DNA of 64,000 bases from contig NZ_JAFCJT010000002.1 of NCBI RefSeq assembly GCF_018130785.1, forward strand, positions 124,001 to 188,000. The letters are read 5' to 3'. Below, in pieces: positions 36,968 to 45,796 of the stretch. Below the pieces are notes generated by a model. That model searched no databases. It had not been told where the DNA came from and worked only from the letters and a program-made list of their open reading frames with translations. The position numbers and the translations under genes are program-made. The number at the start of each line of letters is the position of its first letter. Position 1 is the stretch's first letter. This DNA comes from Bradyrhizobium liaoningense (GTDB taxonomy: Bacteria > Pseudomonadota > Alphaproteobacteria > Rhizobiales > Xanthobacteraceae).

Positions 36968-39265
36968 ATGCGTTTAGCGTTCTGGCGTGCCGGCAAGGAC
37001 AAGGCTGTGGTCGAGCGGGCTGTTTCGAAGTCCAAAGCTGAAGCCAGGGTGGCCGACACCAAGGTGACCGAAACCGCGCCCAAGGTTGAAGCAAAGCCTG
37101 CGCCCGTTGCCGCGAAGCAGGCGCCAGTCGAATCCGGCGATATCGATCTCCATGCGCTCGGTGGCGCGCTCGCCCGCAAGCGCGGCTGGATCGTCGTGCC
37201 GACGGTGCTCGCACTCGTCGCCTCCGTCGCTGCCGTCAATCTCGTCACGCCGCGCTACAAGTCGGAATCGCGCATCCTGATCGACGGCCGCGAGAACGTG
37301 TTCCTGCGCCCGAGCAGCGACCGCAGCACCGAGGAGCGGCAGGCACTCGATCCCGAGGCGGTGACGAGCCAGGTCCAGCTCGTGCTGTCGCGCGATCTCG
37401 CGCGCGAGATCATCAAGAAGAACAAGCTTTCGGAGCGGCCCGAGTTCGATCCCGTGCTTCAGGGGATTTCACCGCTGAAGTCGCTGGCGGCGCTGGTCGG
37501 CATCGGCCGCGATCCGTTCTCGATGACGCCGGAAGAGCGCGTGCTGGACGCCTATTACGATCGCCTTCAGGCCTACGCTGTCGACAAGTCGCGCGTGATC
37601 GTGGTCGAATTCCAGTCGGCCGATCCCGAGCTCGCCGCGCGCGTCGCCAATTCGATCGCCGACGGCTATCTCGTACTGCAGCAGAATGCGCGGCAGGACC
37701 AGGCGCGCAACGCCAGCCAGTGGCTTTCGGGCGAGATCGAGAATTTGCGCAAGAAGGTTTCCGATGCCGAAGCCAAGGTCGAGGATTTCCGCTCTAAGTC
37801 GAGCCTGTTCATCGGCACCAACAACACCACGCTGTCGAACCAGCAGATGGGCGAGGTCAATACCCAGCTCAACAACGCACGCTCGATGAAGGCTGACGCA
37901 GAGTCCAGGGCCCGGTTGATCCGCGAGATGCTCCAGGGCGGCAAGCCGATCGAAGCGTCCGAGGTGGTGAATTCCGAACTGATGCGGCGGCTGTCCGAGC
38001 AGCGGGTGACGTTGCGGGCGCAGCTTGCCGAACAATCGTCCACGCTGCTCGGCAATCACCCGCGGATCAAGGAGTTGAAGGCGCAGCTCGGCGACCTCGA
38101 CAACCAAATTCGCGACGAAGCGGCCAAGATTTCGCGCTCGCTCGAAAACGATGCGCGGATCGCCAGTGGCCGGGTCGACGGCCTGACGGCGAGCCTCGAT
38201 CAGCTCAAGAAGCAGGCGACCTCGACCAACGGTCAGGACGTCCAGCTCCGCGCGCTCGAGCGCGAAGCCAAGGCGCAGCGTGACCTGCTCGAGACCTATC
38301 TTGGGAAATATCGCGAGGCCAGCACCCGCGAGAGCATCGATACCGCGCCGGCGGAGGGCCGCATCATCTCGCGCGCCATCGTCTCGAATACGCCGGCCTA
38401 TCCGAAGAAGCTGCCGATCGTGCTGATCGCGACGATCGCGACGCTGCTGCTCTCGTCCGGCGTCGTCGTCACCGGCGAACTGCTGCGCCAGACCGCGCCG
38501 CGCGCGGTGGCCGTGTTCACGCAGGCGCAAACGCAGGCGCCGGTGCGCCAAGAGCCTGTAGTCCAGCCTGTGGTTCAGCCGGTGGTCGAACCGATGCTCG
38601 ATCCCGTTGTGGAAGACCTTGCGCCGCTTCAGCCCGAGATGACTGCCGATGCCGACGTCTCCGAATTCGCCGAGATCGAGCATCTCGCCGACAGCCTGCG
38701 AGCTGCGGGACCGGCGGCGAAGAAGGTCACGGTGCTCGGCACCGCAGCCGGCGAAGCCATCACGCTGTCAACGCTGACGCTGGCCCGGCACCTGGCGCGC
38801 GATGCGCGCGTCGTTGTGGTCGATCTCGCCGCATCCTCGCCGACCATCGCCGCGGTGTCCGTCGATGCTTCGGCTCCCGGCCTCGCCGAGCTGATGCAGG
38901 GCGAGGCCTCGTTCGCGCAAATCATCACCCGGGACAAGCTCTCGCGGCTGCATTTGGTCATGGCCGGCCGTCCCGGCTTCGACCGCAGCCTGCTGCAATC
39001 GCCGCGGGTGACGCTCGCGATCGATGCGCTGCTCCGCGCCTACGACCACGTGCTGGTGGACGCCGGAAGCGCCTCCGACCTCCCGGCCGAACTGCTGACG
39101 GCGCATGCCCGCGCCGTCGTGGTGCCCGACGCGTCGATGGCCGCCGATGCGCGCACGCTGATGTGCGAGCAGCTCCGCGCTGTCGGCTTCAGCGAGGTGA
39201 CGATGCTGAGCAGGCCGGTTCAGCCGTCGAATGCGGCCGAAGCACCGCGCGTCGTGGCGGCGTAG
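36968..39265 (+). CDS. Wzz/ExoP-like polysaccharide co-polymerase with degenerate kinase-like domain
   Basis: A 765-residue inner-membrane protein of the PCP-2/ExoP type. Residues 45-150 form a Wzz domain with the first transmembrane helix; about 200-460 is coiled coil in the periplasm; a second helix lies near 475-500, and a cytosolic kinase-like domain is at about 583-765. The Walker A site reads GTAAGEAIT (591-599) with no Lys where BY-kinases have GK[ST]. Asp619 of the A' motif and Asp698 in DHVLVDAG remain. There is no Tyr-rich tail. It probably regulates chain length or export without autophosphorylation. It starts 200 bases from the divergent glycosyltransferase. Confidence 0.85.
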   Translation: MRLAFWRAGKDKAVVERAVSKSKAEARVADTKVTETAPKVEAKPAPVAAKQAPVESGDIDLHALGGALARKRGWIVVPTVLALVASVAAVNLVTPRYKSESRILIDGRENVFLRPSSDRSTEERQALDPEAVTSQVQLVLSRDLAREIIKKNKLSERPEFDPVLQGISPLKSLAALVGIGRDPFSMTPEERVLDAYYDRLQAYAVDKSRVIVVEFQSADPELAARVANSIADGYLVLQQNARQDQARNASQWLSGEIENLRKKVSDAEAKVEDFRSKSSLFIGTNNTTLSNQQMGEVNTQLNNARSMKADAESRARLIREMLQGGKPIEASEVVNSELMRRLSEQRVTLRAQLAEQSSTLLGNHPRIKELKAQLGDLDNQIRDEAAKISRSLENDARIASGRVDGLTASLDQLKKQATSTNGQDVQLRALEREAKAQRDLLETYLGKYREASTRESIDTAPAEGRIISRAIVSNTPAYPKKLPIVLIATIATLLLSSGVVVTGELLRQTAPRAVAVFTQAQTQAPVRQEPVVQPVVQPVVEPMLDPVVEDLAPLQPEMTADADVSEFAEIEHLADSLRAAGPAAKKVTVLGTAAGEAITLSTLTLARHLARDARVVVVDLAASSPTIAAVSVDASAPGLAELMQGEASFAQIITRDKLSRLHLVMAGRPGFDRSLLQSPRVTLAIDALLRAYDHVLVDAGSASDLPAELLTAHARAVVVPDASMAADARTLMCEQLRAVGFSEVTMLSRPVQPSNAAEAPRVVAA

Positions 39266-39268
39266 CTT

Positions 39269-39330
39269 CTCTTCCCTCTCCCCTTGTGGGAGAGGGGGGC
39301 TCGCCGCGCTAGCGGCGAGACAGGTGGGGA
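39269..39330. repeat. Intergenic palindromic repeat
   Basis: CCCTCTCCC and GGGAGAGGG form a hairpin with a CTTGT loop, followed by a second short hairpin (CTCGCCGC/GCGGCGAG). It lies just after the Wzz gene and before family B copy 2. Confidence 0.6.
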
Positions 39331-39352
39331 TCTTTCTCCACGAGTTCGGAAT

Positions 39353-39446
39353 CGTAGGGTGGGCAAAGGCGCACTTGCGCCGTGCCCATCACCTTTCAAC
39401 GATTGCGGTAGACGTGGTGGGCACGCTTCGCTTTGCCCACCCTACG
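39353..39446. repeat. Dispersed inverted repeat, family B copy 2
   Basis: Same ends as the element at 30645-30739 (CGTAGGGTGGGCAAAG and CTTTGCCCACCCTACG), with inner arms GTGCCCA/TGGGCAC. It occupies the gap between two convergent genes of the polysaccharide locus. Confidence 0.85.
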
Positions 39447-39457
39447 AACTGCGACGG

Positions 39458-40639
39458 CTACCCGAACGCCTGCCGCAAGCGCCGCGCCAGATCGAACAGC
39501 ATCTGGTTCTGCTTCACCAGCCGCTTGCCGTGGCTCAGCGAGGACATCGCCATCGCCGCGAGTTTTCCGCGCGCGGTCAGGGGCACGAAGCTGTCGAAAA
39601 TGTCGTCGTCGTCCTTGCAGAACATCCGCTTGTAATCGTCCGAACCGATGCCGAGATCAAGCGAGCAGTAGCCGCATTCGGCGTAGCGGTCGATGATGTA
39701 TCGCATCAGGATCAGCCCGGGGCTGTAGCGGGCGTGCTCGGACATCGTGTAGGTGTTGAACATCATCGAGAAGCGCTGGCCGTCGGCGACGCCGGCGAAG
39801 ATCGCGATCACCTCGTCATCGCACTCGAGCGCATGGATGTCGATGACGCGGCCTTCGCCGCGCGCCGAAAGGCACGCGCTGCGGATGAACGCTTCGACGC
39901 CGGGCTCGGCAAAGACGTTTGGCAGTTTCTGCTCGGCCATCCGCGCCGGCTTGACGCGGAAGAACCAGTCGAGCAGGCGGGTGACGTCCGCATCCGTGGT
40001 GGCGAGGAGATAGCGATAGCCGGCGAGCGCCTGGAGCTTCTTTTCCTTGCTCTTGAGGCGGCGGCGGAAGGAATTGCTGATCCGCGACGCGGGCGGCCCG
40101 CCGGGCTCCGTCACGAGCAGCGGACAGCCGTTGATCGCACTCTGCCGCGGGAGAGCCGCAAACGGGTTGTGCTGGTCGTGCCAGCGCAGCGGCTGCTGCG
40201 TCAGCGAGAGCACGTCGGCATGCTCGCGCAGAGGCGCAAGCAGCGTGTCGAGATCGGCGATGGCGACCTGGGCTGCGAACTCGGCATTCCATAAGCCCAT
40301 GTTGAAGGTCGTGTGCTTGCCGCCCATGAAGCAGGCCGTGCGCACGCCGTGGCTTTGCCGCAGCGAAAGCGGCAGCAGCAGGAGCGGCTGGCGCTCGGCG
40401 TCGAGGGCAATGACGATGAGGGGGCGGGCGCCTTCATGGCTGCCGACGAGCCGTTGCCATGGGCTAAGCAGGTCGAAGCGCTGGTAGGGCGTGAAGAGGT
40501 GGCCGCTCTGCTCGAACGCGCGCCAGACCGTCTCGGCCTCGGCCAGATCGGTGACGATATCGACATGCGCGATGCGGCTCGCTTTCGACCGCGCTGGCGA
40601 TTCTGCCGTCCGGCTTTGCATCGCCGCAGCCATGGTCAT
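39458..40639 (-). CDS. CelD/BcsL-like GNAT acyltransferase (FemAB-type)
   Basis: A 393-residue protein with the double-GNAT fold of the CelD/BcsL family (Acetyltransf_6), which includes the holdfast modifier HfsK. Features are AFEQSGHLFTPYQRFDLLSPWQRLVG, FMGGKHTTFNMGLWN, RRRLKSKEKKLQALAGYRY and FSMMFNTYTMSEHARYSPGLILMRYIID near the C-terminus. It probably acylates sugars of the polysaccharide or its lipid-linked precursor. It is convergent with the Wzz gene and divergent from the NodB-like gene. Confidence 0.88.
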   Translation of the reverse strand: MTMAAAMQSRTAESPARSKASRIAHVDIVTDLAEAETVWRAFEQSGHLFTPYQRFDLLSPWQRLVGSHEGARPLIVIALDAERQPLLLLPLSLRQSHGVRTACFMGGKHTTFNMGLWNAEFAAQVAIADLDTLLAPLREHADVLSLTQQPLRWHDQHNPFAALPRQSAINGCPLLVTEPGGPPASRISNSFRRRLKSKEKKLQALAGYRYLLATTDADVTRLLDWFFRVKPARMAEQKLPNVFAEPGVEAFIRSACLSARGEGRVIDIHALECDDEVIAIFAGVADGQRFSMMFNTYTMSEHARYSPGLILMRYIIDRYAECGYCSLDLGIGSDDYKRMFCKDDDDIFDSFVPLTARGKLAAMAMSSLSHGKRLVKQNQMLFDLARRLRQAFG

Positions 40640-40768
40640 TCACGAAACCTGTCGAGAAACGAAAATTTGCGTAGTTCGGCCTGTGGCCGACCTTTGCAAA
40701 GAAATGTCAACAAAGGGTAATGACAATGAGCGAGGGAACAGGCCGCCGGCGAACGCGAAGGTGGGATA

Positions 40769-41812
40769 TTGGCATCCGACGACAGATGGCTGGAGCGGTT
40801 GCGGCTTGAACTGGCATGGTTCACCGGTCAGGCTGCGCTGCGCAGCCGCGGTGCCGGCACGATCCTGCGCTTTCAACGCGTGCGGCCGAGGCGGCGCGGC
40901 GCGTTTCAGCCACTGCGCGGAAACGAGATCAGTCCGCAATTTCTCGATCGCGCCATTCGTGCACTGAAGCGGTGGGGATATGACTTCGTCGGCATGGACG
41001 ATGTCTGCCGCCGCGCGGTGACGCTGCCGGAGAGGCGGCGCTTCGTGGCGCTCACCTTCGACGGTGCGAACAAGGATCTGATCAGCTTTGCCTATCCGGT
41101 GCTGGCGCGCCACGCCGTGCCTTTCACCGTCTACGTGCCAACCGCGTTTCCCGATGGAGTCGGAGAGGCCTGGTGGCTCGGGCTCGAGCAGGTGATCGCG
41201 CGCGAGAGCCGGATCAGCCTGATGATGGGCGAGAGAGAGCAGCGCTTCACCGTCACGGGCAATGCCGAAAAGCGGGCGCTGTTCTCGTTCGTCGAGGAGT
41301 GGCTGCGGTCGCTGCCGCCCGCGGATTTGTCGGCTGCGATCGCCGATCTCTGCGCGCGCTACCGGATCGACCTCGGCGCGCTCTCGCGCGAGGCCTCGAT
41401 GGATTGGGAGGATCTGGCGAAGCTGGCTGCCGATCCGCTCGTCACGATCGGCAGCGCGACCGTGAACTATCCCGTTCTCGCCAACATGAAGGACGCGGCC
41501 GCACTACGCGAGATGACGATGGGCAAGGCGGTCGCGGAAGCGGCCTTCGACCGCGATATCAGGCATCTCGCCTTTCCGTTCGGCGATCGCTCTTCCTTCC
41601 GGCGCAACCACGTCGTGATGGCGGAGGAGGCCGGCTTTGCCAGCGCCGTCTCGACCATCCCGGGCATCGTGGATGCGGAGGGGCGCACCAATCTGCGCGC
41701 GCTGCCGCGGATTTCCTGGGACGGCCGGATACAGTCACTGCGCATGCTGCGTGTGCTGGTGTCCGGTGTTGCCTTCGCGCCGGTGAAACCGACGCGAAGC
41801 GTCACTAGCTAG
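40769..41812 (+). CDS. Polysaccharide deacetylase (NodB-like) family protein with lost metal ligands
   Basis: A 347-residue NodB-homology-like protein. The fold is recognisable: [38 protein letters not shown], then [16 protein letters not shown] and [13 protein letters not shown]. But the metal motif reads TFDG (96-99, usually TFDD), and the usual H-T/S-x-x-H reads Ala230 ... Tyr234 (GSATVNY). Asp and both His ligands are thus replaced, so deacetylation by the usual zinc mechanism is unlikely. The start is TTG at 40769 with AAGGTGG upstream. A structural or regulatory role in the polysaccharide machine is possible. Confidence 0.8.
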   Translation: MASDDRWLERLRLELAWFTGQAALRSRGAGTILRFQRVRPRRRGAFQPLRGNEISPQFLDRAIRALKRWGYDFVGMDDVCRRAVTLPERRRFVALTFDGANKDLISFAYPVLARHAVPFTVYVPTAFPDGVGEAWWLGLEQVIARESRISLMMGEREQRFTVTGNAEKRALFSFVEEWLRSLPPADLSAAIADLCARYRIDLGALSREASMDWEDLAKLAADPLVTIGSATVNYPVLANMKDAAALREMTMGKAVAEAAFDRDIRHLAFPFGDRSSFRRNHVVMAEEAGFASAVSTIPGIVDAEGRTNLRALPRISWDGRIQSLRMLRVLVSGVAFAPVKPTRSVTS

Positions 41813-42023
41813 ATTTGGCGCGGTCGGGCCGCTGCATCCAGCTCACGATCGGCATCGCCGGCAGCACCCAGCCCATGCCGACCACCACGTAGTAGATCGC
41901 CTGCCGCCATCCGGACTCGGCGATCCACGGCATCTGCGCCGCCGCCATGCCGAGCAGGGCCCAGACGGTGGCCAGCACCAGGAGCAGGATGGCGCCGAGG
42001 AACTTGCGAGTGCGGATCGTCAT
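41805..42023 (-). CDS. DUF2842 small membrane protein
   Basis: A 72-residue protein with two hydrophobic helices ([25 protein letters not shown] and [20 protein letters not shown]), characteristic of DUF2842 in alphaproteobacteria. Its function is unknown, but it usually lies beside ctaA, and the two are divergent here. Its 3' end overlaps the end of the NodB-like gene by eight bases. Confidence 0.88.
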   Translation of the reverse strand: MTIRTRKFLGAILLLVLATVWALLGMAAAQMPWIAESGWRQAIYYVVVGMGWVLPAMPIVSWMQRPDRAKSS

Positions 42024-42134
42024 GACGGAATGTCGCGGTCTTTCGCGTTACTTGCGCTGCGGGAGCGGGGGACTATAAGGGCCGTGCAGTCCGGTTCAAG
42101 CCTCTTTGGTTCAGGTCCTGGTTTTGGCCCCGAA

Positions 42135-43217
42135 ATGACGACGAATTCCACCCTGTCCGAGCCGTATCGCGCCGTGCGCTGGTGGCTGATCTCCGTGGCC
42201 GCCCTCATCGCGCTGATGGTGCTGGTCGGCGGCGCGACACGACTGACGGAATCCGGGCTCTCGATCGTCGAGTGGAAGCCTGTGACGGGCAGCGTTCCAC
42301 CGCTCTCGGAAGCGGCGTGGACCGAGGCCTTCGAGGCCTACAAGAAGATCCCGCAATATCGCGAACTCAACGCCGGCATGAGCCTGTCCGAGTTCAAGGA
42401 GATTTTCTGGTGGGAGTGGAGCCACCGATTTCTCGGCCGCTTCATCGGCGTCGCCTATCTCTTGCCGTTCCTGTTCTTCCTGTGGCGCGGCGGCCTCTCC
42501 GGTGAGTTGAAGCGACGGCTATGGCTGCTGTTCGCGCTTGGCGGACTCCAGGGCGCGGTCGGCTGGTGGATGGTGGCCTCGGGCCTGACGGAGCGTGTCG
42601 AGGTCTCGCAATATCGACTGGCGACGCATCTGGTGCTTGCGCTGCTGATCTTCGCCGGCATCGTCTGGACGGTGCGGCGGCTCGCCGAGCGTCCGCAGAT
42701 CATTGCGCCCGCGCGGCTGCGGTTCACGAGCGTGCTGCTCCTCATCGTGACCTTCGTCCAGATCTATTTCGGCGCGCTGGTCGCGGGCCTGCGCGCCGGG
42801 CGCGCCTACAACACCTGGCCGCAGATCGACGGCGCGTTCATTCCCTCCGCGGATCGGCTCTGGTTCGAGACGCCGTGGTGGCGCAACATGTTCGACAACG
42901 TGCTGACGGTGCAGTTCGAGCACCGCATGACGGCGTATGCGTTGTTCGTGCTGGCGGCGCTGCACGCGATCGACGCGGTGCGTTCACGCGCGGGAGCTGC
43001 GGCGAGCGGCGCGCTGTTGCTGCTGGGCGCGGTGGGCCTTCAGGCGGTGCTCGGGATCCTCACGCTGCTCAACCAGGTGCCGATTGATCTCGCGCTTTCG
43101 CACCAGGCGGTCGCGATCGCAGTGCTCACGCTTGCAGTGATGCAGGTGGAGCGTCTGGCCTCGCGACAATCGGCACAGGCGCAGCCGCGCGCGGTTCCGG
43201 TCGGTCAGGCCGGCTGA
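42135..43217 (+). CDS. ctaA: Heme A synthase, COX15/CtaA type 2
   Basis: Converts heme O to heme A for the aa3-type cytochrome c oxidase. The 360-residue protein has eight transmembrane helices. Conserved segments are [21 protein letters not shown] near the start, [12 protein letters not shown] (His ligand), [10 protein letters not shown] (second His), FEHRMTAY and [13 protein letters not shown]. The absence of the N-terminal loop Cys pair fits the alphaproteobacterial/mitochondrial type. I chose the ATG at 42135 ([17 protein letters not shown]); upstream in-frame codons overlap the divergent DUF2842 leader. Confidence 0.95.
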   Translation: MTTNSTLSEPYRAVRWWLISVAALIALMVLVGGATRLTESGLSIVEWKPVTGSVPPLSEAAWTEAFEAYKKIPQYRELNAGMSLSEFKEIFWWEWSHRFLGRFIGVAYLLPFLFFLWRGGLSGELKRRLWLLFALGGLQGAVGWWMVASGLTERVEVSQYRLATHLVLALLIFAGIVWTVRRLAERPQIIAPARLRFTSVLLLIVTFVQIYFGALVAGLRAGRAYNTWPQIDGAFIPSADRLWFETPWWRNMFDNVLTVQFEHRMTAYALFVLAALHAIDAVRSRAGAAASGALLLLGAVGLQAVLGILTLLNQVPIDLALSHQAVAIAVLTLAVMQVERLASRQSAQAQPRAVPVGQAG

Positions 43218-43222
43218 TCAGG

Positions 43223-43567
43223 TCAGCAATAGCCGTAGACGCCGCAGGCGTAGGGCAGGCGCCAGAAATAGCCGACCTGCGGTCCGCCGTAGTATGGGCC
43301 CTGATAATCGTAATCCCAGGGGCGTCCGTAATAGCCCGGCAACGTGTTGGAGCCGGGCAGCAGCGGCGTGCCCGGTAGGTTGCGGATGTAGCTGCCGATG
43401 CCGTAGGCCGGCGAGATCAGCGCATCCGGATCGGTCTCGACATAGACCTGTGGCGGCTCCGGCGGCGGCGCGACAGCCCGCCGTCTCGCTGTGGCCGGTA
43501 GATCGGCGGCAACGGCAGCTGAGACCGTCAGCATGGCGGCAAGGGCAGGTACCATCCAGCGCAGCAT
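43223..43567 (-). CDS. Hypothetical exported Tyr/Gly/Pro-rich protein
   Basis: A 114-residue protein with signal peptide MLRWMVPALAAMLTVSAAVAA, cleaved before DLPATA. The mature part is rich in Gly, Tyr and Pro (GYYGRPWDYDYQGPYYGGPQVGYFW) and ends CGVYGYC, as in many small rhizobial secreted proteins of unknown function. I chose the ATG at 43567; a longer start ten codons up is less likely. Confidence 0.75.
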   Translation of the reverse strand: MLRWMVPALAAMLTVSAAVAADLPATARRRAVAPPPEPPQVYVETDPDALISPAYGIGSYIRNLPGTPLLPGSNTLPGYYGRPWDYDYQGPYYGGPQVGYFWRLPYACGVYGYC

Positions 43568-43640
43568 CGTCGGCTCCGAATCAAAGGGGCGATCCAAGGA
43601 CGATGTATGCGGCAGATATGGTTAATGACTGTTAACGGGG

Positions 43641-43680
43641 CGGTCATTCCGGGGCGCCCACGAGCGCCCGGAATGACCGG
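43641..43680. repeat. Palindrome downstream of metY
   Basis: CGGTCATTCCGGG on the left and CCCGGAATGACCG on the right, with an inner GCGC/GCGC pair. It lies six bases past the metY stop and could act as a terminator, though no T-run is seen. It may be another dispersed repeat. Confidence 0.65.
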
Positions 43681-43685
43681 AAATG

Positions 43686-44966
43686 CTACGCCCCCAGCGC
43701 CTGTTCCAGGTCCGCGATCAGATCTTCCTTGTCCTCGATGCCGATCGAGAGCCGCACCACGTCGGGGCCGGCGCCGGACTTCACCTTGGCGGCGTCGTCG
43801 AGCTGGCTGTGCGTGGTCGAGGCGGGGTGGATGACCAGCGAGCGGGTGTCGCCGACATTGGCCAGATGCGAGAACAGCTGCAGTTTCGACACCAGGCTGA
43901 CGCCGGCGTCGTAGCCGCCCCTCAGGCTGAAGGTGAACACGGCGCCTGCGCCCTTTGGCGCGTATTTGCGCGCGAGCTGGTTGTACTTGTCGCTGGCAAG
44001 GCCCGCATAGCTCACCGAGGCCACTGCCGGATGACCGGCGAGGAATTCTGCGACGGCCTTGGCGTTGTCGCAGTGCTTCTGCATGCGCAGCGGCAGCGTC
44101 TCGATGCCGGTCAGAATCATGAAGGCGTTGAACGGCGACAGCGCGGGTCCGAGGTCGCGCAGGCCCAGCACGCGGCAGGCGATCGCGAAAGCGAAATTGC
44201 CGAAGGTCTCCTGCAGGCGGATGCCGTGATATTCGGGCCGTGGCTCCGAGAGCATCGGATATTTGCCGCCCGTGGACCAGTCGAACGTGCCGGCATCGAC
44301 GATGATGCCGCCGAGCGAATTGCCGTGGCCGCCCAGAAATTTCGTCAGCGAGTGCACGACGATGTCGGCGCCGTGATCGATCGGGCGGATCAGGTAGGGC
44401 GAGGCCAGCGTGTTGTCGACGATCAAGGGAACGCCCGCCTTGCGCGCGACCGTCGAGATCGCCTCGATGTCGGTGATGCTGCCGCCGGGATTGGCGATCG
44501 ATTCGATGAAGATGGCTTTCGTGCGCGGCGTCACCGCGCGCTCGAAGCTGGCGATGTCATCGGAATCCGCCCACACCACGTTCCAGCCAAAGCTCTTGAA
44601 CGCATGCGTGAACTGGTTGATCGAGCCGCCATAAAGCTTGCGCGCGGCGATGAACTCGTCGCCGGGCTGGAGCAATTGCTGCAACACCACGACCTGTGCG
44701 GCGTGGCCCGAGGCGACCGCAAGCGCGGCGGTGCCGCCTTCGAGTGCGGCGACACGCTCTTCCAGCACCGCGTTGGTGGGATTGCCGATGCGGGTATAGA
44801 TGTTGCCGAACGCCTGCAGACCGAACAGCGAGGCGGCGTGGTCGGCATCGTTGAAAACGAAAGAGGTGGTTTGATAAATCGGAGTCGCGCGCGCACCGGT
44901 GGTGGGATCGGGCTGTGCACCGGCATGCACGGCGAGGGTTGAAAATCCCGGAAGGCGATCGCTCAT
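43686..44966 (-). CDS. metY: O-acetylhomoserine sulfhydrylase
   Basis: A 426-residue PLP enzyme of the Cys/Met metabolism family. It forms homocysteine from O-acetylhomoserine and sulfide. Features are HAGAQPDPTTGARATPIYQTTSFVF near the start, YTRIGNPTNAVLEERVAALEGG, SGHAAQ, and the PLP lysine Lys209 in HSLTKFLGGHG. The mature C-terminal RLSIGIEDKEDLIADLEQAL is typical. I see no SAM-II type riboswitch in the 138-base leader. O-succinylhomoserine sulfhydrylase is an alternative. Confidence 0.9.
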   Translation of the reverse strand: MSDRLPGFSTLAVHAGAQPDPTTGARATPIYQTTSFVFNDADHAASLFGLQAFGNIYTRIGNPTNAVLEERVAALEGGTAALAVASGHAAQVVVLQQLLQPGDEFIAARKLYGGSINQFTHAFKSFGWNVVWADSDDIASFERAVTPRTKAIFIESIANPGGSITDIEAISTVARKAGVPLIVDNTLASPYLIRPIDHGADIVVHSLTKFLGGHGNSLGGIIVDAGTFDWSTGGKYPMLSEPRPEYHGIRLQETFGNFAFAIACRVLGLRDLGPALSPFNAFMILTGIETLPLRMQKHCDNAKAVAEFLAGHPAVASVSYAGLASDKYNQLARKYAPKGAGAVFTFSLRGGYDAGVSLVSKLQLFSHLANVGDTRSLVIHPASTTHSQLDDAAKVKSGAGPDVVRLSIGIEDKEDLIADLEQALGA

Positions 44967-45104
44967 TGAGGGCGTCCTGTTCTTGTGATCTGAAATCGCG
45001 CGGCATGCTGATGGGCGCCGCGGCTGCCGTCAAGGCGCTGCTTCACACCGAAATGATCTTGCTACGCATTGCCGCGTTCGCGAAAAGAATGCTTCGCGAT
45101 TGCG

Positions 45105-45689
45105 TCAGCTTTGCTCGGTCTTGTTTTTGGCGGCGCGATCGGAAGCCGCGGTGTCACCGCCGCCGACACTCATCCGATTGAGGGATAGCCGCATGCCTTG
45201 CGTCGGAGCCGGCGGCCGTTTGGAGCTCAGCGTGCGCGAATTGACGCCCATCCAGGAGATCTCCGACGACAAGCGGCCATATTCGATCTTCGGGCAGCGG
45301 TTCATCACGACCTTGATACCGACCGATTCCGCTTTTGCCGCTGCCGCGTCGTCACGCGCGCCGAGCTGCATCCAGATCACCTTCGGCAGCGGATCGAGCG
45401 TCAGGGCCTCCTCGACCACGGGCATGATGTGGCTGGAGTTGCGAAAGATGTCGATCATGTCGACGGGGCGGCCGATGTCGGAGAGCGAGGCGACAAACGG
45501 CATGCCGAGCAGATCCTTGCCGACATGGCCGGGATTGACCGGGATCATGTCGTAGCCGCGCTGCGCCAGGTATTTGAACGCAAAATAGCTCGGCCGCACA
45601 TTGACCGGCGAGGCGCCGACCATCGCGATCGACTTCACGCTGTTGAGGATGCTGCGGATGTAATTGTCGGGATAGGCGTCGTGGTTCAT
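45105..45689 (-). CDS. CoA-binding domain protein (YccU-like)
   Basis: A 194-residue protein of the small CoA-binding family. The Rossmann motif AMVGASPVNVRPSYFAFKYLAQRGYDMIPVNP is followed by DMIDIFRNSSHIMPVVEEAL and VIWMQLGARDDAAAAKAESVGIKVVMNRCPKIEY, as in YccU. The C-terminal tail beyond 150 is unusual, and ends Lys/Asp-rich. Function is unknown. It lies upstream of metY on the same strand, 138 bases away. Confidence 0.88.
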   Translation of the reverse strand: MNHDAYPDNYIRSILNSVKSIAMVGASPVNVRPSYFAFKYLAQRGYDMIPVNPGHVGKDLLGMPFVASLSDIGRPVDMIDIFRNSSHIMPVVEEALTLDPLPKVIWMQLGARDDAAAAKAESVGIKVVMNRCPKIEYGRLSSEISWMGVNSRTLSSKRPPAPTQGMRLSLNRMSVGGGDTAASDRAAKNKTEQS

Positions 45690-45707
45690 TGGCTCTTCTT
45701 TTTTGCT

Positions 45708-45793
45708 GTCATTGCGAGGAGCGAAGCGACGAAGCGGTCCAGACTGCCTCGGTGGAAAGATTCTGGATTGCTTCGCTTCGCTCGCAATGACGA
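45708..45793. repeat. Dispersed inverted repeat, family A copy 2
   Basis: Starts GTCATTGCGAGGAGCGAAGC and ends CGCTTCGCTCGCAATGAC, related to copies 1 and 3. It fills the gap between the CoA-binding gene start and the crotonase end. Confidence 0.85.
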
Positions 45794-45796
45794 ATT

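Noticed and set aside
44967..45104. SAM-II type riboswitch before metY
   Set aside because: The leader lacks the conserved SAM-II sequence blocks that I know, though the structure was not computed.
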